Below are positions 17,498 through 28,718 of a stretch of 64,000 bases of DNA, in pieces. The position numbers and the translations under genes were made by a program. The notes beneath the pieces are model-generated. The model was not told where the DNA came from. It did not search any database and saw nothing but the letters and a program-made list of their open reading frames with translations. Origin of the DNA: Argopecten irradians (Eukaryota; Mollusca; Bivalvia; Pectinida; Pectinidae); assembly GCF_041381155.1 (NCBI RefSeq), contig NC_091145.1:41691697-41755696 (forward strand), in the 5' to 3' direction. Position 1 is the first letter of the stretch, and every line of letters starts with the position of its first letter.

Positions 17498-20400
17498 CTG
17501 TTGGGAAAAAGCAAGGTTAAAGCATTGTGGTGAGTTCAAATTACTTGCTTCAGAAATGCTATCTGTAGACATCTGTGTACTATAAATCAAGCCAACGATT
17601 TCTCGGTTATCAAACATATCCCCATATGACTAGGTTTGAAAAATCAGTATTTAGAATCTAATCTTAGTTTGATATGAAATACAAATATTAACGTAACTTA
17701 TATTTGCATTAAAATTTCAGAAATCTTACCACAAGTATTTCATATTAAAATACATTAAAATACGACCTATTCCATCAAAGGATTTGGTAAGATTTGAAAC
17801 ATGGTTTTTGTCATACTGCATGACGTCGTTAAAGAAGAGTAGATGTAACCAATGGGAAATTATCCTTATTTCATTTCTTTTTCGCAGACAATCTCAGCCA
17901 ATCGACAGTCTGGGTTGTCTTCTATATGGAGCACCAACTGAAGGCAATTCTACATAATCGGGTAATCTAGGCCTGATATTGGAAGAGCACAATTCTACAT
18001 AATCGGGTAATCTAGGCCTGTTATTGGAAGAGCACAATTCTACATAATCGGGTAATCTAGGCCTGTTATTGGAAGAGCACAATTCTACATAATCGGGTAA
18101 TCTAGGCCTGTTATTGGAAGAGCACAATTCTACATAATCGGGTAATCTAGGCCTGTTATTGGAAGAGCACAATTCTACATAATCGGGTAATCTAGGCCTG
18201 TTATTGGAAGAGCACAATTCTACATAATCGGGTAATCTAGGCCTGTTATTGGAAGAAACACAATTCTACATAATCGGGTAATCTAGGCCTGTTATTGGAA
18301 GAGCACAGTTCTACATAATCGGGTAATCTAGGCCTGTTATTGGAAGAGCACAGTTCTACATAATCGGGTAATCTAGGCCTGTTATTGGAAGAGCACAATT
18401 CTACACAATCGGGTAATCTAAGCCTGTTATTGGAAGAGCACAGTTCTACATAATCGGGTAATCTAGGCCTGTTATTGGAAGAGCACAATTCTACATAATC
18501 GGGTAATCTAGGCCTGTTATTGGAAGAGCACAGTTCTACATAATCGGGTAATCTAGGCCTGTTATTGGAAGAGCACAGTTCTACATAATCGGGTAATCTA
18601 GGCCTGTTATTGGAAGAGCACAATTCTACATAATCGGGTAATCTAGGTCTGTTATTGGAAGAGCACAGTTCTACATAATCGGGTAATCTAGGCCTGTTAT
18701 TGGAAGAGCACAGTTCTACATAATCGGGTAATCTAGGCCTGTTATTGGAAGAGCACAGTTCTACATAATCGGGTAATCTAGGCCTGTTATTGGAAGAGCA
18801 CAATTCTACATAATCGGGTAATCTAGGCCTGTTATTGGAAGAGCACAGTTCTACATAATCGGGTAATCTAGGCCTGTTATTGGAAGAGCACAGTTCTACA
18901 TAATCGGGTAATCTAGGCCTGTTATTGGAAGAGCACAGTTCTACATAATCGGGTAATCTAGGCCTGTTATTGGAAGAGCACAGTTCTACATAATCGGGTA
19001 ATCTAGGCCTGTTATTGGAAGAGCACAGTTCTACATAATCGGGTAATCTAGGCCTGTTATTGGAAGAGCACAGTTCTACATAATCGGGTAATATAGGCCT
19101 GTTATTGGAAGAGCACACATTATGATGTACCTGCAATAACGACATCCATTTCCTCGTCGTTTAGAAACTTATTGGGATAGAGAAATCCAAACGTGGCTCC
19201 GTCCTTGCCGAAATCGACCGAGTTTTGGCTGCCGTTGAGGAAAACCCCGAATTGACGCATGGTTCTGGTAAATCGTGCAGCTGATGCGTACGTGAAGTAT
19301 TCCTCCAATGCTTTGGGGAGGCCCTTGTATGCCCAGATATCAGGAGGTGCTGTGGAGTTCTCAACAAACGCCTGTGGTAATGATAAACGGCACCTAATGA
19401 TTCTATGAGTCAGTCAAATATCTCAATCCCAAGTGATTTATAATCAATTTTACTATGATATAGTACAGGGGTGGATATCACGTCAGTAATAGTAACCCCT
19501 GAAGGATTACAGTATGCTAGCCGTTTGATTTTTGCGGACAACTTGAATCGTTTGATGCTATGAAGCTATGGAAACTTTATTTGATTTCTTTCTTTCGGCA
19601 GTCGAGACGGTTAAATTCACGCCAATGAAAATTTCGTGCAATACTGATCTGTGAAATAATATGGAGAATTGAACAATAAATACACTGTTATAATCCAATT
19701 TTGCTTGTAACGAGCATTTTCATTGCCTTAGAAAATTATGATATCCTCTCATAAACTTTTTTTTACACGTGATACCTACCGTGGCGCCCCCTACATGATC
19801 CATGTGGTGATGTGTGTAGATGATAGCCTTGACTGGGGCGGAAGTGATATTCCGGAAGTCCTCTAACATGAGGCTGGCTGATTCGTGACTATCGGCTGTG
19901 TCCACTATAATCAGGCCATCGGGCGCTATGACCATGATGGCGTTACCCAGGGACTGCCCTCCCGTGGCCACGTATACGGCATCAGTCACCTGCAATGGAG
20001 GATCTGACTTCATTCCGTTCACTCAGATAGGTTTATTTGACTAATAACGTATTTATCTTTTTTATTCATTTCTAATAGAGATAGGTGTTTGATTTGACAA
20101 ATAACGTATTTGTCTTTTTTATTCATTTCTAGTTACATATAAGTCAATTAAAGACACTGTCTTGATTCGACTAAAAATGTACCTTTTATTCATTTCTAAT
20201 CAGTGACAGGAAAAAAAGTCTACAATACGGTCTTCGAGCTTTCGTGGTGACAATAAGAAGGTTGCATGGTCACATTCAAGGTTGAAAACATCTTATAACT
20301 TAGATGGAGCCAGATGGGTCACGACGAGGTTCATTGTATGGCATGTAAACAAAGTAGGTTAGTAACTTTTTTTGTCAAAAATGTTCAAACTGGCTACACT

Positions 20401-21291
20401 AACCTGGAATTATCCTAATAATTTTCTACCTTTTTAGCATAATTTTTGTTTTGATTGGTATCATAAAAACACATAATCATGTTGATCCAAACTCGAAATC
20501 GAGTGAAAAAGAGCAAATATTAACATAGTTTAATTCTTTTATGGAAACCAAGCATTGCAAGCAGAATGGAAGCACATGTCATCTCAGCCAAATTGTTGTT
20601 TTTGTGTTAGGTCTACCGTGAATAACGAGATTCCTAGGGAACCACATGCAGGGTGAAAAGATAAACAAATATCGCAGCTTTCAGGAAATGGTAGTAACAT
20701 ACCAGTTATGCTAAATTGAAGATGGAATTATATTAGAATGAAAAACGCATTAAAACTATATCTCCGAGATCATGTCCTGGTTAACAAATGTTAATCACAA
20801 AGTGAGGAAAATGCATCAATATTAAACCATCGGAAACTTGGGGAGACCATGTACATGCAGTAAGTAAATCCACAGGGACCTGGCACGAAAATTTTTAACC
20901 AATAGTATACATATATATATATGTATACTGTTAGTTTCAAAAAAAAATCGTGCCAGGTCCCTGTGAGTAAATCTGTCTTTGTGTACATATATTGTCCTTT
21001 AGCATTTTTGCGTTTTAGTGTTGTGTTTTAACTAAATTGACAAGTATTTCTCAGCGTATTTCCATCCAAAAATTAAACCAGTACCTTTATGATTTGCCTG
21101 GTGTCACCAACGACTGTCCTGCGTATTCTCCGTCCGGTATCCCATCCACCTTGGTAGCCTCCCCTTGCTCCCAAATGCTGCATGCTACCTTGGTAATTCC
21201 CAGTCCTTCCTTGATAGCCCCCGCTCATATATTGGCCATGGACACAGGCACACAGAGTAGCCGTGACGAAAAGCAATTCCGGCACGTGCAT
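16395..21291 (-). CDS. Secreted linear alkylsulfatase-like metallo-beta-lactamase enzyme, four coding exons
   Basis: Join on the minus strand of 21291-21085, 19989-19780, 19371-19131 and 17497-16395, giving 587 codons with stop. All splice sites and phases agree. Residues 1-19 form a signal peptide (MHVPELLFVTATLCACVHG), followed by a short Gly/Tyr/Gln-rich stretch at 20-52. The metallo-beta-lactamase fold begins near 70. The motif YTHHHMDHVGG supplies the metal ligands H129, H131, D133 and H134. E231, D250 and H292 (in VPSHLGP) are likely second-site ligands. Bacterial relatives usually have Glu where D250 lies (from memory). The dimerisation-type region (LGWFSGDP...) and an SCP2-like C-terminal domain follow. 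Known for the family: cleavage of primary alkyl sulfates to alcohol and sulfate. The animal substrate is unknown. The protein is shorter than bacterial SdsA1-type enzymes at the N-terminus. Secretion suggests an extracellular, lysosomal or detoxifying role (inference). Confidence 0.88.
17498..17945 (-). other. Proximal part of alkylsulfatase intron 3
   Basis: Non-repetitive, AT-rich intron DNA between exon 4 and the 45-bp array. No ORF or RNA gene seen. Confidence 0.6.
17946..19116 (-). repeat. 45-bp tandem array in intron 3, about 26 copies
   Basis: Minus-strand unit: GTGCTCTTCCAATAACAG, then GCCTAGATTACCCG, then ATTATGTAGAATT. Copies are over 95% identical by eye, with scattered A/G swaps ('cacaatt' against 'cacagtt'). 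One copy near 18256 has a one-base insertion. The array stops 14 bases before the donor of exon 3. Because 45 is divisible by three and lacks stops in one frame, the minus strand reads as repeated CSSNNRPRLPDYVEL. This is judged not to be a protein. Confidence 0.93.
19131..19371 (-). CDS. Alkylsulfatase-like gene, exon 3
   Basis: The acceptor TTACCACAG precedes GCG and the donor GCAG is followed by GTACATC. It encodes residues 140-219 plus one base: AFVENSTAPPDIWAYKG, the helix ALEEYFTYASAARFTRTMRQ and FLYPNKFLNDEEMDVVIAG. The phase is 0 at entry and 1 at exit. Confidence 0.88.
19440..19500 (+). repeat. Solo end of the 'ggggtggata' MITE family in intron 2
   Basis: 'attttactatgatatagtac' followed by 'aggggtggatatcacg' matches the ends at 7658, 7845 (reverse) and 8010. 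No partner in opposite orientation was found nearby, so it may be a truncated copy. Confidence 0.45.
19780..19989 (-). CDS. Alkylsulfatase-like gene, exon 2 (catalytic HHHMDH motif)
   Basis: The acceptor CATTGCAG precedes GTGACTGAT and the donor is ACG/GTAGGTATC, with phase 0 at both ends. It encodes residues 70-139: VTDAVYVATGGQSLGNAIMV, APDGLIIVDTADS and IIYTHHHMDHVGGAT, the core of the metallo-beta-lactamase metal site. Confidence 0.92.
19990..21084 (-). other. Alkylsulfatase intron between exons 1 and 2
   Basis: AT-rich DNA. Two diverged copies of 'ataacgtatttNtctttttt' plus 'attcatttcta' lie at about 20044-20130, with a third partial copy near 20185. The 95-bp MITE at 20871-20965 is annotated separately. 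No other feature seen. Confidence 0.6.
20871..20965. mobile_element. 95-bp MITE with perfect 18-bp terminal inverted repeats
   Basis: The left end CACAGGGACCTGGCACGA and the right end TCGTGCCAGGTCCCTGTG are perfect complements. The interior holds a second near-palindrome (AGTATACATATATATATA, then TGTATACT). The flanks carry the same 8 bp, AGTAAATC, at 20863-20870 and 20966-20973, which is a target duplication. An 8-bp duplication and a CAGGG-type end fit a non-autonomous hAT-like element (known family trait; assignment is inference). The exactness of both repeats suggests a recent insertion. Confidence 0.9.
21085..21291 (-). CDS. Alkylsulfatase-like gene, exon 1 of the coding region (signal peptide)
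   Basis: The start ATG at 21291 is chosen because it opens a clear signal peptide and directly follows an acceptor-like TTTCTTATTCAAG. The upstream ATG at 21321 would add ten non-signal residues. The exon encodes residues 1-69, ends CAAATCATAAAG/GTACTG in phase 0, and includes a Gly-Tyr-Gln-rich linker (SGGYQGRTGNYQG). Confidence 0.82.
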
Positions 21292-21852
21292 CTTGAATAA
21301 GAAAGTGGAATATTGGTACATTCAAAACACAATCAATGGACTTATACTTCAATTACATTCTAGGATAATGACATATGTTGGTGTGATAGATATCCATAAA
21401 AGTACATGAAGATTAAGAACACATTGTAAGACCAACATAGCAATATGAGTGCAATCAATCTACAGATAAACTCTTCTTTTTTACAAATAAAAATATACAG
21501 AATGTATTAAGATTAAAAATACTTTTAATCGAAACATGATTAATGCGAGTTTGGCAAATGTGAACAATATGTAAGAGTGATTCAAATCAAAAGTATGCTG
21601 TTCTCTGAGTTTTTGAAAGGTATAGTTATTGTAAGTTTCAAATCTATGAAGATTTCCTTAAATGGATGCAGCTTTCTGGATTACAACAAAAATGCATAAT
21701 GGACATCCGTAGCAAGCAAAAGATTAGTAAAAAAAAAACAAGGAAAATTTTAAAATATTATGATGAGAAGAAACTTTTATCTCTCAATATCTAACGTGCA
21801 AATTTAGATCGACTACCAGTTGCACAAGTCAATGACAAGCATGCTGCAAATG
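21292..21852 (-). other. Part of the 5' intron of the alkylsulfatase gene
   Basis: AT-rich, unique sequence between the coding start and the 51-bp array. If the proposed first exon at 23389 is right, this is intron. No other feature seen. Confidence 0.45.
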
Positions 21853-23388
21853 CTATACTCATGGACTGGTAAATCAGATCTGGTATACAACACAGGTGAA
21901 CATATATACTCATGGACTGGTAAATCAGATCTGGTATACAACACAGATGAACATATATACTCATGGACTGGTAAATCAGATCTGGTATACAACACAGATG
22001 AACATATATAATCATGGACTGATAAATCAGATCTGGTATACAACACAGATGAACATATATACTCATGGACTGGTAAATCAGATCTGGTATACAACACAGA
22101 TGAACATATATACTCATGGACTGGTAAATCAGATCTGGTATACAACACAGATGAACATATATACTCATGGACTGGTAAATCAGATCTGGTATACAACACA
22201 GATGAACATATATACTCATGGACTGGTAAATCAGATCTGGTATACAACACAGATGAACATATATACTCATGGACTGATAAATCAGATCTGGTATACAACA
22301 CAGATGAACATATATACTCATGGACTGGTAAATCAGATCTGGTATACAACACAGATGAACATATATACTCATGGACTGATAAATCAGATCTGGTATACAA
22401 CACAGATGAACATATATATACTCATGGACTGGTAAATCAGATCTGGTATACAACACAGATGAACATATATACTCATGGACTGGTAAATCAGATCTGGTAT
22501 ACAACACAGATGAACATATATACTCATGGACTGGTAAATCAGATCTGGTATACAACACAGATGAACATATATACTCATGGACTGATAAATCAGATCTGGT
22601 ATACAACACAGATGAACATATATACTCATGGACTGGTAAATCAGATCTGGTATACAACACAGATGAACATATATACTCATGGACTGATAAATCAGATCTG
22701 GTATACAACACAGATGAACATATATACTCATGGACTGGTAAATCAGATCTGGTATACAACACAGATGAACATATATACTCATGGACTGGTAAATCAGATC
22801 TGGTATACAACACAGATGAACATATATACTCATGGACTGGTAAATCAGATCTGGTATACAACACAGATGAACATATATACTCATGGACTGGTAAATCAGA
22901 TCTGGTATACAACACAGATGAACATATATACTCATGGACTGGTAAATCAGATCTGGTATACAACACAGATGAACATATATACTCATGGACTGGTAAATCA
23001 GATCTGGTATACAACACAGATGAACATATATACTCATGGACTGGTAAATCAGATCTGGTATACAACACAGGTGAACATATATACTCATGGACTGATAAAT
23101 CAGATCTGGTATACAACACAGGTGAACATATATACTCATGGACTGGTAAATCAGATCTGGTATACAACACAGATGAACATATATACTCATGGACTGGTAA
23201 ATCAGATCTGGTATACAACACAGGTGAACATATATACTCTCATGGACTGGTAAATCAGATCTGGTATACAACACAGATGAACACATATACTCATGGACTG
23301 GTAAATCAGATCTGGTATACAACACAGATGAACACATATACTCATGGACTGATAAATCAGATATGGTATACAACACAGATGAACATAC
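21853..23388. repeat. 51-bp tandem array, about 30 copies
   Basis: Plus-strand unit: CATATATACTCATGGACTGG, TAAATCAGATCTGGTATACA, ACACAGATGAA. The copies vary mainly at ACTGG/ACTGA and CAGATG/CAGGTG, with occasional TA insertions in the TATATA run. The unit contains the palindromes CAGATCTG and GTATAC. Both strands are open over long stretches (minus reads VLYTRSDLPVHEYICSS) because 51 is divisible by three. It starts at the donor of the proposed first exon and fills most of the 5' intron. Confidence 0.93.
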
Positions 23389-23510
23389 CTTGTGGTGGAG
23401 TGGACGGTCTGGTCTGAATCTTTAAGGTTACTGGATATATATGCACTTTCAACTTCTTGGGAGGCTTGAGTAATTAATGATGAGTTCTCCTGGACGGGTC
23501 AAACAATGGC
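23389..23510 (-). other. Probable non-coding first exon of the alkylsulfatase gene
   Basis: On the minus strand the stretch ends in a strong donor, CCACCACAAG/GTATGT, at 23389/23388. It contains no ATG, and lies about 30 bp downstream of a TATA box. Splicing from this donor to the acceptor at 21292 would place the start codon as the first bases of the next exon. The upper limit near 23510 is estimated from TATA spacing. Confidence 0.6.
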
Positions 23511-23532
23511 CAGTTAATGTGTATGATTGCCA

Positions 23533-23540
23533 TATTTATA
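23533..23540 (-). promoter_or_regulatory. TATA box of the alkylsulfatase gene
   Basis: TATAAATA on the minus strand within CTGTATAAATATGG. It is correctly placed for a transcription start near 23510 and an ATG-free leader up to the donor at 23389. No other core motif was verified. Confidence 0.55.
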
Positions 23541-26500
23541 CAGGTCTCCATCAATCAACTCCGGCGAACATCGCAGAAAAGCAGGTAAATACGATGTCGT
23601 CACTCATACGGAATACACTGGCTGTGTGACCGTCCATCAAGGTCTTGTGCACTACATTGAATTACACTGTGTACTGTTATACAAGTGGAAGAAACTGCTG
23701 TCCATGACTTCCAGTTCCAACATAAGTAGGAGAGTTACAACTTATACTTAAATGACTTATCGTGAAATGATTATGAGATGCATGTTGAAAGCATTTGCGT
23801 ATGAATATACACTGTATATCCAATTTTACGCTTCCAATTATGATATTAATTATGCCAAAGTTTGGCAAAATACTGTCAAAACCAACTTAACACTTCATAA
23901 ATCAATAAACCAAATAGTTAAAAGTTTACACAAGTCAGTAATTACTGTAGGCAAATTAGCTCCAAAGAATTTATAAAACGTCAAAGCTTACAGAAAGTCA
24001 TATCGTACCATCACCATCATAGAAATGTATTTGTCGACTTTTATTTTATGTTTTTGAGAGTATGAACCTTAATAGTGACAAATACATACATGCATAGTTT
24101 ACATTTTTCTTACTGTTATAGGGACTACAATTGTTTAAATATTTGACGAAAATGATGCAGTTTTAAGCCCATATCGCAATGATCTGGTTATAAGCTTAGC
24201 ATTGTTGTTTTAACGATTTTTATTCAATGTAGTCTACAGTGATCAAAATGTCGACTGAAATTGTAAGAAGGAACAACCGGTCGGGTAAACCTTAAAGATG
24301 CTCCACCGTCTACAGAACATAAACGATAATCATCATTTGAACTATGATTGGTATTTAATCGTGTGTATATATATCTAATTAACTCAAAAATCATATAAAA
24401 TAGTTTATTTTACTGTTGATAGATGTGCTATCGGTACTTTATTCCATATAGGATATAGATGCATGGATTTTTTTCGGGACGCAATTAATAATTTTTAATA
24501 TTTTTAATTTGAAGGGAAATTGGAAGCTCAAACTTTTCAATGGTGGTAATGGTGTAAAGTAAGTAACTTTTGTATGTGAGGAAACATTATAATTCCTCTG
24601 CTCCTGTTTTTGATAGAGAAAAATACCATTTGTCAGCGGTGTGGCATATTTAATGTTTAACCGTGTATCAACAGCTTTGCCATGAAACTGTCACCAATGT
24701 TTGGTCGCGCCAGTCTCCTCACGTCTCCCTCTGTCAGATCATTATCACCGGTTCTCGGAATATGAACATTAAGACTTAGGCCGTTCGTATCAGCAGGAAA
24801 CATTCACGTCATTATAAACAGAGTGTGTATATTTATACTCATCCGTTTTTATTTACATGTGTTGAGGACCTTGATATGACAAAGATTGCTATCCATTTGT
24901 CATCTTTTTTATCATTTTTGTTGTAGTACCTGTTGTAGTACCTGTTAAGTAGCTGACGTTGTAACTTGTTGTTTACATTCTCGTTTACGCTGGTTCAATG
25001 ATCTCAAACTAAATCACTGGATACTTTAGTTGAAGGATGGTCGTGATTTGTTCAATTTGACGATTTAGTTATTATACCAATTCAAAATTTGATGAAATCT
25101 AAGTTAATAATTATTTATTGTCAACGTAAGTGAATAAATAATTTGTGAAAAAGTGTAAATGCTGACAATATCTGTAATATAAAGTGAGAATGATGTAAGT
25201 TTGTGTTTAAACTTAACATAAAGAACTATGGAAAATAGTGTGAGCCCTTTTTTGAACATAATATTGTTAGTTACATCAATTATTGTATGTAAAAAGACGG
25301 CAAATATGTGGACATGTATTTGTTTTCTTACTTGATCATTGCCAAAATTTTAATTTATGAAGATGTCTACTTTTTCATCTCGCGGCTTTTGCTTGTGAAT
25401 CCATCTCTGCGTTTCGTTATTATGAAAGTGTTAGGCTTACTACTCAACAGTCATGTAACAAAATGAAATTTATAGATGCTATAATAAGATACGTTTCTAT
25501 CAACCAAACTAGAAATATTCTGTATTAAGTTCTATAAGGTCACGTTGTCGAGATGTGACAGGTGTAGATGATATCGATTTACTTCATCAGATCCAGTGAC
25601 TATGAAATAGGATCAACTAAACAGCTATTTGGAAAGCAGATGGGTCCATTATACGTAGTACGGAAACTGGTAAAATGTTTCCTCTTAAAACAGATAGTTT
25701 AATTAAAAATGATTTCATGCATTGGACAAGTAAACAACATTGTACCTGGTCGTTTCACAAACAGCTCTCAAGCGGCCATGATATTGTACACCCCCGCTGT
25801 CAGAACAAGTACTCATACTGACTACCTCTTTTCGCTACAACTCGTTAGAGGAGTTACATTGTTGCTTTTGTTAAATTGTATTACTGTTTAGCGGGTCCAT
25901 TTGTTTTCCGATTGGGACTAAAACAAGAAAGTTAAATTTTACGGGTTGTACAATATCGCGGAGTGGCTATACGTGTATGTGTTATTCAAACAGTATAATT
26001 GTCTCATAAATAAAAAAATAACAAAAAAGACAAACAAACAAAAAATTAATTAAAAAAGTGAAGATTTAAAGATTGTTGCTATGGCATCATATCAATAAGT
26101 TCAAGATGGATTTCACCTAGCTTGGCTTTTGTTTCGGTGTATCTGAAAATGGACAAGAGACTGAAAATTTGTTAATGAGACAATTACCGAGGTATACTGT
26201 TTGAACTATATATATTTCTCAGCTCCGGAGGACGATTGCTTAAAAATATATATTATCTGTCAATTTCTCAATATTTCTTGAAACAAACTTTCGCGGTCGC
26301 TGTAATGTTCTGCGAAATCACGAAAATATCTTCCCAATGAAGTAACTAGATATATAGTAAATGTATTTGGTTTTAATAATTTTTAATCTAACTTGATATT
26401 GGCATTTCGTTTAAAAAGTACTTAGTCTTAAATACTTTGGCCTTAGAATGAAGCAATGGTATGTATATATTAGTTGATTTACGAACGTGCTTCAATTGTG

Positions 26501-27650
26501 TAGTTCCTGTATAAACCATTTTCATATAAGGAATAGGACTGAGTCAGTATATAGCCCTTATAGTCTTTCAAGAACCACAAACAAATGACCTTCTGCTTAA
26601 ACTTTTGATATTTGGCATACCTATAACTTACTTCTTTGGTGTAGTTGAACTCGCCCTCGGAAACCACAATGTCTAAACTCTACTACGCTCCGTATCAGAC
26701 TGCAGTCTTCTGTAGGCTGATTAAGAAGGTAACCGACAACGAACAGATCTATAAGTTGATCAAAAATGTAAATGCATAATACGTGTAGTTTAACTTATGG
26801 TTAACAAGGATTTGGATTTATATAAAATGTATCTCAAATATACGTCATTTTTAATACATCATATGATTCCTATTAAAACATCTCAAAAGTCCTAATTAAA
26901 TTTCTTTGTTTTGTTATATTAAAATGATATGGTCATTGCTAACCATTAGCACGAAATTCTCAGACAAATTCCATTAGAAAACACGAATTGAAATGTTTTG
27001 TTCAAGATAAATATATAGCTGATAGCGGCTATTGCTGATTGTGTCTTCGTTCACGCAGGTATAATTATCGAACATAACAAATTTTAATCATTTATTGATC
27101 CTTGTTAAATATTGGAACAAAATCCAAGGCAATTTACATAGAATTTCCTAGTTTTAGATATAATGGTCATTTTAAACATTAGCACAATATTAAAAGACAA
27201 ATTCCGTAAGAAACAGTTAATAAAAGTGATTGCGTTCAAGATACTAGTAACCATGTGGTAATGTTTACAAGTGTCTATATCAGGTATAAGTACTATCATT
27301 GTGTGTGTATGACCGAATTTGACTTTACAGAAGTACAGTGTATACACATTGAGATCCGTTTGACCTTTTACTGAAGCCGAATAGGAACACCATAAAATAA
27401 TTTGTTTGTACAAGATTTGATGGTGGTTCTGTTCGGCTCTCGAAATACTAGTATTTCACATGTCTTTACTCTCAGTCTAGTTTTGTTAACAATGGACCGC
27501 CATCAGATATAGTATGATGCACTAGTAGACATCCATATATGATTCACGGAGAACTATCTCGTTTCCTATAGTGATGCTGTTTGATTCTTGTTCCGCTGTA
27601 ATCGTCTGATTTCTATGTGGACATGAGTGTATTGTTATCTGACATCGATT
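23541..27650. other. Intergenic DNA between divergent alkylsulfatase and IGFBP genes
   Basis: About 4 kb of AT-rich unique sequence. Open frames at 23527, 23752, 25709, 26479 and 27105 have no recognisable domain, signal or neighbour support. No RNA gene was identified. A GGTTCAA phrase near 24991 lacks a tRNA fold. Confidence 0.5.
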
Positions 27651-27654
27651 TAAC

Positions 27655-27915
27655 TTAGTTTTGTATTGCGGGTGTTGCCGTAAGCTATAGTTGTATGTCG
27701 GGTGTCCCTGTGACCTAGATTTGTATTGTAAGTGTCATTGTGACCTAGATTTGTATCGTCGGTGTCGTTGGGACCTAGATGTGTATTGAATGTGTCACTG
27801 CATGTGATATAGATTTGAATTATAGGTGTCACTGTGACCTAAATTTGAATCATATGTGTCACTTTGACCTAGATTTGTGTTTTAGGTGTCACTATGACCT
27901 AACTTTGTAATGGTT
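27655..27915 (+). repeat. Degenerate ~30-bp tandem repeat, about 8 copies
   Basis: The unit is 'tgtgacctagatttgtattg' followed by 'taggtgtcac', at 30-34 bp spacing. It is strongly diverged compared with other arrays in the window, so it is older or not being homogenised. It again carries TGACCT hexamers. Confidence 0.7.
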
Positions 27916-28512
27916 AGAATTTATTAGCTGTGGACAGCAAACACTGATAAGTTTATTTTAGGTCTCCTCAAACATGTGTAATCAGATAATAATTCTAGTG
28001 CCTGTTAAATGCTTTGTTTTGTCTTGATTAAAGTTGATAATAAATGATTACCTGTCTGATAGTCACGTGATTGGTGCCTGTCACCATGACGACACATCCG
28101 CTCCCCTAATAACATGCTAGCTCAACTCTCACCACAAACCGCCCACGCGTAAATTGAACACTGCGCGTGAGACTCAAGTCGTGTCGTGTTCCATCTCAAC
28201 CGTAACTAAGTCGTCTACACCGACAGCGAACATACAATCTGTTCTCTGGTACAAACTAGCAAAACTCTCCGCAGACCATGTGATCACAAAAAATCACACT
28301 CTTGAGAAAGAAAAAGTAAACCTATCCGTGATTCGTAGACAAAGAGAGATACAGACTACTCTTGTTTTCCGGTCTCTACTTTAGTTCCGAGATCTGACCG
28401 CCTGAATTAAAACCACGAGTAGAGGATAGGATACAGGTGTAATGTAAAATACATCAATCAACTGACAATTACAGTCAAATTCTTGTTCTCTGTTATATCT
28501 GTAATACCAGGA

Positions 28513-28718
28513 ATGCGAGATTCGGCGTTATTTCTCAGCTTTTGTGCTTTGTGGTTGACCATACAGCAGGCCCCGGGGGCATCAAGGTGTCCCCCCTGTA
28601 CTGGGCATCCCCCATGTCCGACACTACGGGATGGGTGTGAGAGGGTCACCCTACCCTGCAACTGTTGCAGTGAATGTGCAAGGCTTATCGGAGAAACCTG
28701 TTCTGCCTACAGTCCAAG
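28513..28718 (+). CDS. IGFBP-domain gene, exon 1
   Basis: The ATG at 28513 is preferred over the in-frame ATG at 28483 because it gives a compact signal peptide. The exon encodes residues 1-68 plus two bases, including nine of the twelve cysteines. The donor is CCAAG/GTAGGA. Confidence 0.88.

Noticed and set aside
17894-19145. 107- and 299-residue frames of repeated CSSNNRPRLPDYVEL
   Set aside because: The array lies inside intron 3, with the donor at 19130 and acceptor at 17498. The exon 3 frame reads a stop directly after the donor, so the repeat is not an extension of the enzyme.
21791-23376. Long open frames (up to 476 residues) reading repeated VLYTRSDLPVHEYICSS and related frames on the plus strand
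   Set aside because: They are exact products of a 51-bp unit lacking stops, are open on both strands and in several frames, and lie in a probable intron.
24985-24999. tRNA B-box-like GGTTCAA
   Set aside because: No matching A box or cloverleaf can be drawn around it.
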